Part shown: piece by piece, positions 61,172 through 64,000 of the stretch | Layout of the letters: every line of letters begins with the position of its first letter | Numbering within the stretch: the stretch's first letter is position 1 | Source of the DNA: Bifidobacterium vespertilionis | GTDB taxonomy: Bacteria; Actinomycetota; Actinomycetes; Actinomycetales; Bifidobacteriaceae | Direction: 5' to 3' | DNA length: 64,000 bases | Assembly (NCBI RefSeq): GCF_008698145.1 | Contig: NZ_RZNZ01000007.1 | Location: 58,789-122,788 of the forward strand | The notes under the pieces: model-generated | Database searches by the model: none | What the model saw: the letters and a program-made list of their open reading frames with translations, nothing else | Told to the model about the DNA's origin: nothing | Position numbers and translations under genes: made by a program

Positions 61172-62605
61172 CTACCGCCGCTTGGGCCTGAACGCGGTCA
61201 TCGCGGCCGCCACCCCGGCGACCGTCGCGGCTGCGGTGGCCAGCAGTCCGGGCCGCCGCAGCAGATTCACCGCATCGCCGGCCGACGTGGGCACGTGACT
61301 CAGCGCGAACGTGTAGGCCTTGTTCCCGCTCGGCTTGCCTACCAGCGAACCGAATTCCAGCAGCTGGGTGCGCGGCTCGTACGGGTGGCGGATGTCGAAC
61401 TCGATCAGCCGAGCCGCGCGGCGCTCGGGGGCGGGGCCATAGGCGTGGAAGCCGCAGGTGGGCGTGGCGCCCAGCAGCAGCCCGTCGACCGTCCCCACGA
61501 AACCATTGCGATGGTCCTGGCCGGCGAACAGGCCGATGTAGTCGCCCGCGCGCAGGATGTCGAATTCGCCGCTGTCCTTGTCCGGGCAGCTCACACCCTC
61601 CCCCAGATAGCTGCCGGGGCGAGTCTTCGACTCATCCAGCACGTAGCACTGCTGGTCGAACGCCCGGTACCCCTGGATCGCGTACGCGGTGGTGGAGGAG
61701 ACCGGCTTGAGCAGATCGTAGAATTGCGGCAGCGGGGTGTGCTGGAAGACCAGCGATCGCGCGCCCACCAGCGTGGGCACCTGCCTAAGGAAGTTCAGCG
61801 CGGCCTCGGACGGCGATCCATAACCGCCCTCCTGCGCATAATCGCCGGAGTCCACAACCGCCAGACCCAACGCCACATGGCCGCCGTCCACATCGCGCAC
61901 GGGCAGCGCGAACGTGCCGGGTTCGCAGGCGTGGACGGGCTGATCGGGCAGTCCGGAACCGGGCTGCCTGCGCGCCACGGCCGGATTGGCCGCCGTCGAT
62001 TCGGGGTTGAGGCAGCCGGGGAACTCGCGGTAGATGGCGTCCAGCTCGGCGTTGCTCAGGCCGCACTGGAAATCATGGACGCCGTACGTGACCGCGAAGG
62101 GGATGCCACGATCGATCATCGGCTGCAGAACCGCGCTCAGGCTCCGGCGCACCAGATCCCGGGTCTGCTCCAGATCGCGCTTGCGGGCGGCCTGCTCGTC
62201 CGCCTGGGGAATCTGCGGGGCCGATGTGATGCTCTGCAGCGCGCTGCCCACCATGGCGCCCACCGATCGTCCGGCGGCCGTCACACCATCCCAGGTGGTA
62301 TCCCAGCGGCGTTTGCGGAAGGTCTTGGAGAAGGCGGGGTCATAGCCGGCGATCTGGTCGCCGGTGAGGATCACCAGATCGGGGCGGGAGGCGTCCAGCG
62401 CCGCTTCGATGAGGCGGATGGTGTCCTTCGCGGGGACCGGCCCGTCCTGAATGTCGGCGAGCTGAAGCACGCGAAACTTGCCCGACGCATGGAATTGCAG
62501 GCGCCCGAGCCGGGCCGACACGGACACGGGGTAGTCGTCGCTGTTGTTCGGGTCATGCGGGCGGATGCGCGCGCGGGTTGACTGGGCAATCGACTGGGCA
62601 ATCAT
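61172..62605 (-). CDS. Metallophosphoesterase-like protein with altered metal ligands, membrane-tailed
   Basis: This 477-residue calcineurin-like phosphoesterase is most like the Dcr2/purple-acid-phosphatase-like group (KFRVLQLADIQDGPV, VILTGDQIAG, YGVHDFQCG, VFQHTPLPQFYD, FAGQDHRNGFVG). Compared with the usual DxH, GDxx, GNHD, H and GHxH set, the first His is Gln (DIQ), GNHD is GVHD, and GHDH is GQDH. Metal binding may therefore be weakened or changed. A C-terminal hydrophobic segment (LLATAAATVAGVAAAMTAF) and basic end (RPKRR) suggest a membrane anchor. No strong SD sequence is seen before the ATG. Confidence 0.78.
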   Translation of the reverse strand: MIAQSIAQSTRARIRPHDPNNSDDYPVSVSARLGRLQFHASGKFRVLQLADIQDGPVPAKDTIRLIEAALDASRPDLVILTGDQIAGYDPAFSKTFRKRRWDTTWDGVTAAGRSVGAMVGSALQSITSAPQIPQADEQAARKRDLEQTRDLVRRSLSAVLQPMIDRGIPFAVTYGVHDFQCGLSNAELDAIYREFPGCLNPESTAANPAVARRQPGSGLPDQPVHACEPGTFALPVRDVDGGHVALGLAVVDSGDYAQEGGYGSPSEAALNFLRQVPTLVGARSLVFQHTPLPQFYDLLKPVSSTTAYAIQGYRAFDQQCYVLDESKTRPGSYLGEGVSCPDKDSGEFDILRAGDYIGLFAGQDHRNGFVGTVDGLLLGATPTCGFHAYGPAPERRAARLIEFDIRHPYEPRTQLLEFGSLVGKPSGNKAYTFALSHVPTSAGDAVNLLRRPGLLATAAATVAGVAAAMTAFRPKRR

Positions 62606-62816
62606 AGGGAACAGCGTACCGCATGCAGCTTGGGGATCGCCGCGGGGCGTGGGAAGGTGGGGCGGGGTGTGGGAGGTGGGGAGCGCGACCAGGGGTATGA
62701 CCGGGCGTGTTGGAGGTGGGGAGTGATGTGGAGGTGCGTGGAGTGGGCGCGGGAGGGGCTAAGCCGCGAGACGCACGGTGTGGAGGGGTGGCTTGAGACG
62801 CGACCCGGTGCGCACT

Positions 62817-63131
62817 GTGACGCGGCGTGTGACCTGGCGTGCACTGTGACATGGGGCGTGACGCGGCGTGCATTTGTGACTCGGCGTGTGACCGGGTGCG
62901 TGGGGCCGTGACATGGTGTGGACACGCCCGGTCACAGGGCGTCGAAATCGTTGAAATAAAGCCATTCCGCAACCCCTGTGACCGGGAATGGGCACGCCAG
63001 GTCACACCCCGCGTCACAAATGCACGCCCGGTCACACACGCCCAGTCACGAATACACACCGTGTCACACGCCCTGTCACGCCACACGATCAGGCCACGCC
63101 AGATCACACGCCCGGTCACAGCCCATGTCAC
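62817..63131. repeat. Inverted GTGAC iteron array (family A, copy 3)
   Basis: About eight GTGAC words face about eleven GTCAC words around an apex at 62941-62972. The apex 18-mer CGTTGAAATAAAGCCATT (62949-62966) is identical to that of copy 1 (419-436). It lies between the phosphoesterase start and the tRNA operon. The region 62606-62816 before it is G-rich with GGGAGGTGGGG-like words and no gene. Confidence 0.85.
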
Positions 63132-63184
63132 GGCTTATGTCGATTGTTCATCCCACCCCGGGCCCAAGTCCGCCGAATCCGGCC

Positions 63185-63255
63185 CGATCTGCCCAGTTTG
63201 CACCCAGTTTGCGCCTGCCTGACCTGCAAACTGGGCAGATCCGGTCATCTGGAGG
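63185..63255. repeat. GGGCAGATC palindrome (family B, copy 4)
   Basis: GATCTGCCCAGTTTGC (63188-63203) faces GCAAACTGGGCAGATC (63227-63242), followed by the family segment CGGTCATCTGGAGGC. This is the simplest copy, a single hairpin joined directly to a family A array and a BIME. Confidence 0.85.
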
Positions 63256-63259
63256 CATG

Positions 63260-63435
63260 TTAAGGATCCTTCGACTCCGCCCTATGGGCTGCGCTCAGGA
63301 TGACGGAAAACAACATCCGTCATCCTGAGCGCAGCGAAGGATCCTTGGCCACTACGCACTAATCGGCAACTTCCGACTTAGTGCGGAAAGTTAAGGACCC
63401 TTCGACTCGCTCCGCTCGCTCAGGATGACGAAAAG
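63260..63435. repeat. BIME-like cluster downstream of the tRNA genes
   Basis: A tight pair (63262-63305) is followed by a full pair (63320-63430) with the spacer TTGGCCACTACGCACTAATC...TTAGTGCGGAAAGTTAAGG, the fullest example of the pair-spacer consensus. Confidence 0.85.
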
Positions 63436-63465
63436 GGCGCGGAAGTCCAAGCCTTCGGATAACAA

Positions 63466-63496
63466 AAAATCCCCGCAGGAGAACCTGCGAGGATCC
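63466..63496 (-). terminator. Terminator of the distal tRNA-Gln
   Basis: On the minus strand, CCTCGCAGG and CCTGCGGGG form a stem with loop TTCT followed by ATTTTTTGTT. It directly follows the tRNA 3' end (63499), as expected for the end of a tRNA operon read leftward. Confidence 0.88.
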
Positions 63497-63498
63497 AT

Positions 63499-63573
63499 TG
63501 GCTGGGGTGCCTGGACTCGAACCAAGAATGGCTGAACCAGAATCAGCTGTGTTGCCAATTACACCACACCCCA
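63499..63573 (-). tRNA. tRNA-Gln (CTG)
   Basis: Acceptor TGGGGTG pairs with CACCCCA. Anticodon stem GCTGA/TCAGC encloses TTCTGGT (anticodon CTG). T-loop GGTTCGAGTCC and encoded CCA are present. Identical to the copy at 63874-63948. Confidence 0.96.
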
Positions 63574-63614
63574 ATTGGCAAGGCGTTGCAGCTGGAACCA
63601 GCCGGACGTCTTCG

Positions 63615-63687
63615 TACCCCCAACCGGATTTGAACCGGTGTTGGCGCCGTGAGAGGGCGTAGTCCTAGACCGCTAGACGATGGGGGC
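63615..63687 (-). tRNA. tRNA-Glu (CTC)
   Basis: Acceptor GCCCCCA pairs with TGGGGGT (G1-U72, as usual in actinobacterial Glu tRNAs). Anticodon stem CGCC/GGCG has loop CTCTCAC (anticodon CTC). CCA is not encoded. It lies 41 bp upstream of tRNA-Gln in the same unit. Confidence 0.95.
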
Positions 63688-63843
63688 ATATTCAGTTTTC
63701 ACCGGTCGCACGGACAACCGCGCAACAGATGATTAATATACACATGCCGGTACCCAATCGCAAATTTGGCGTGTCGCAAGTATTTCCAATCATGCGCACG
63801 CCGGACACACCCGCAACGCGCACCCGCAACGCAGCGCACATAC

Positions 63844-63869
63844 GAAAAAACCCTCGCGACTGCGAGGGT
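63844..63869 (-). terminator. Terminator between the two tRNA units
   Basis: On the minus strand, CCCTCGCA and GCGAGGG form a stem followed by TTTTTTCG, just after the second tRNA-Gln. Thus each Gln-Glu unit has its own terminator, and the stem sequences differ between units. Confidence 0.85.
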
Positions 63870-63873
63870 CTCT

Positions 63874-63948
63874 TGGCTGGGGTGCCTGGACTCGAACCAA
63901 GAATGGCTGAACCAGAATCAGCTGTGTTGCCAATTACACCACACCCCA
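63874..63948 (-). tRNA. tRNA-Gln (CTG), second copy
   Basis: Identical to the tRNA at 63499-63573, including encoded CCA and the 41 bp between it and tRNA-Glu. It belongs to a duplicated unit with a period of 375 bp. Confidence 0.96.
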
Positions 63949-63989
63949 ATTGGCAAGGCGTTGCAGCTGGAACCAGCCGGACGTCTTCG

Positions 63990-64000
63990 TACCCCCAACC
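63990..64000 (-). tRNA. tRNA-Glu, partial 3' end at window edge
   Basis: The last 11 bases (TACCCCCAACC) equal the 3' end of the tRNA-Glu at 63615 and follow an identical 41-bp spacer. The rest lies beyond the window, so this is inferred from the duplicated unit. Confidence 0.8.

Overview
The window looks like chromosomal DNA of a Bifidobacterium or a close relative in the Actinobacteria. The evidence is high G+C with strong G/C third-position bias, GTG/TTG starts with good Shine-Dalgarno (SD) sequences, an FprA-type ferredoxin-NADP reductase, a leuCD pair divergent from an IclR regulator, paired CrcB proteins, and a murA-plsC-gpsA-ddl envelope block. The species cannot be named from sequence alone. 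No prophage, complete insertion sequence, rRNA or CRISPR array was seen. Mobility shows up as short repeats and one toxin-antitoxin cassette.

Layout: 1-153 is the end of an unrecognised gene. 681-3575 (-) is an AmmeMemoRadiSam module (AmrB-AmrA fusion plus radical SAM AmrS). 4407-10588 (-) holds envelope and core genes (ddl, gpsA, plsC, murA, a pyrD-like gene). 11269-16592 (-) is a small exopolysaccharide operon (priming glycosylphosphotransferase, DUF4012 protein, Wzz/BY-kinase). 17554-26375 (+) holds an MFS exporter, a LacI regulator, purA, two CrcB/FluC proteins and a membrane-anchored polysaccharide deacetylase. 26864-32582 has tRNA-Gly followed by a LytTR response regulator, a GHKL kinase without a sensor domain and two ABC exporters. 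32707-42938 (-) holds htpX, fprA, a P-type metal ATPase, a GPH sugar symporter and an HtrA protease. 43509-47319 holds tgt, an AEC transporter, tRNA-Leu and mazEF. 47443-51917 holds an orphan solute-binding lipoprotein and a TPP enzyme divergent from a GntR regulator. 52658-57125 (-) is a three-gene operon of two S10 serine carboxypeptidase paralogues around an aminotransferase. 57840-61068 is leuD-leuC divergent from an LtbR-like IclR regulator. 61172-62605 (-) is a metallophosphoesterase. The right edge carries a tandemly duplicated tRNA-Gln/tRNA-Glu unit.

The most unusual property is in the spacers. Almost every long intergenic region contains long inverted repeats, and they fall into several sequence families reused at distant loci: GTGAC iteron arrays, GGGCAGATC palindromes, tandem TGAGC hairpins, 53-56 bp inverted repeats with AAAGTGGGGGCG, and BIME-like pairs of GGATCCTT/CTCAGGATGAC. 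Two of these families have also entered genes: a 20-bp-arm palindrome lies inside amrBA, and two BIME half-elements lie in the disordered tail of a CrcB fusion. Several conserved enzymes also carry Ala/Gly/Ser/Pro-rich in-frame repeats absent from usual family members.

The best candidate for an undescribed regulatory system is the LytTR/GHKL/dual-ABC-exporter module at 27116-32582. The exporter pair is preceded by a direct repeat spaced exactly 21 bp (LytTR-operator geometry) and by a perfect 15-bp hairpin that buries the exporter's SD sequence. Other candidates are the S10-aminotransferase-S10 operon and a mazEF cassette bounded by a perfect 19-bp direct repeat next to tRNA-Leu.
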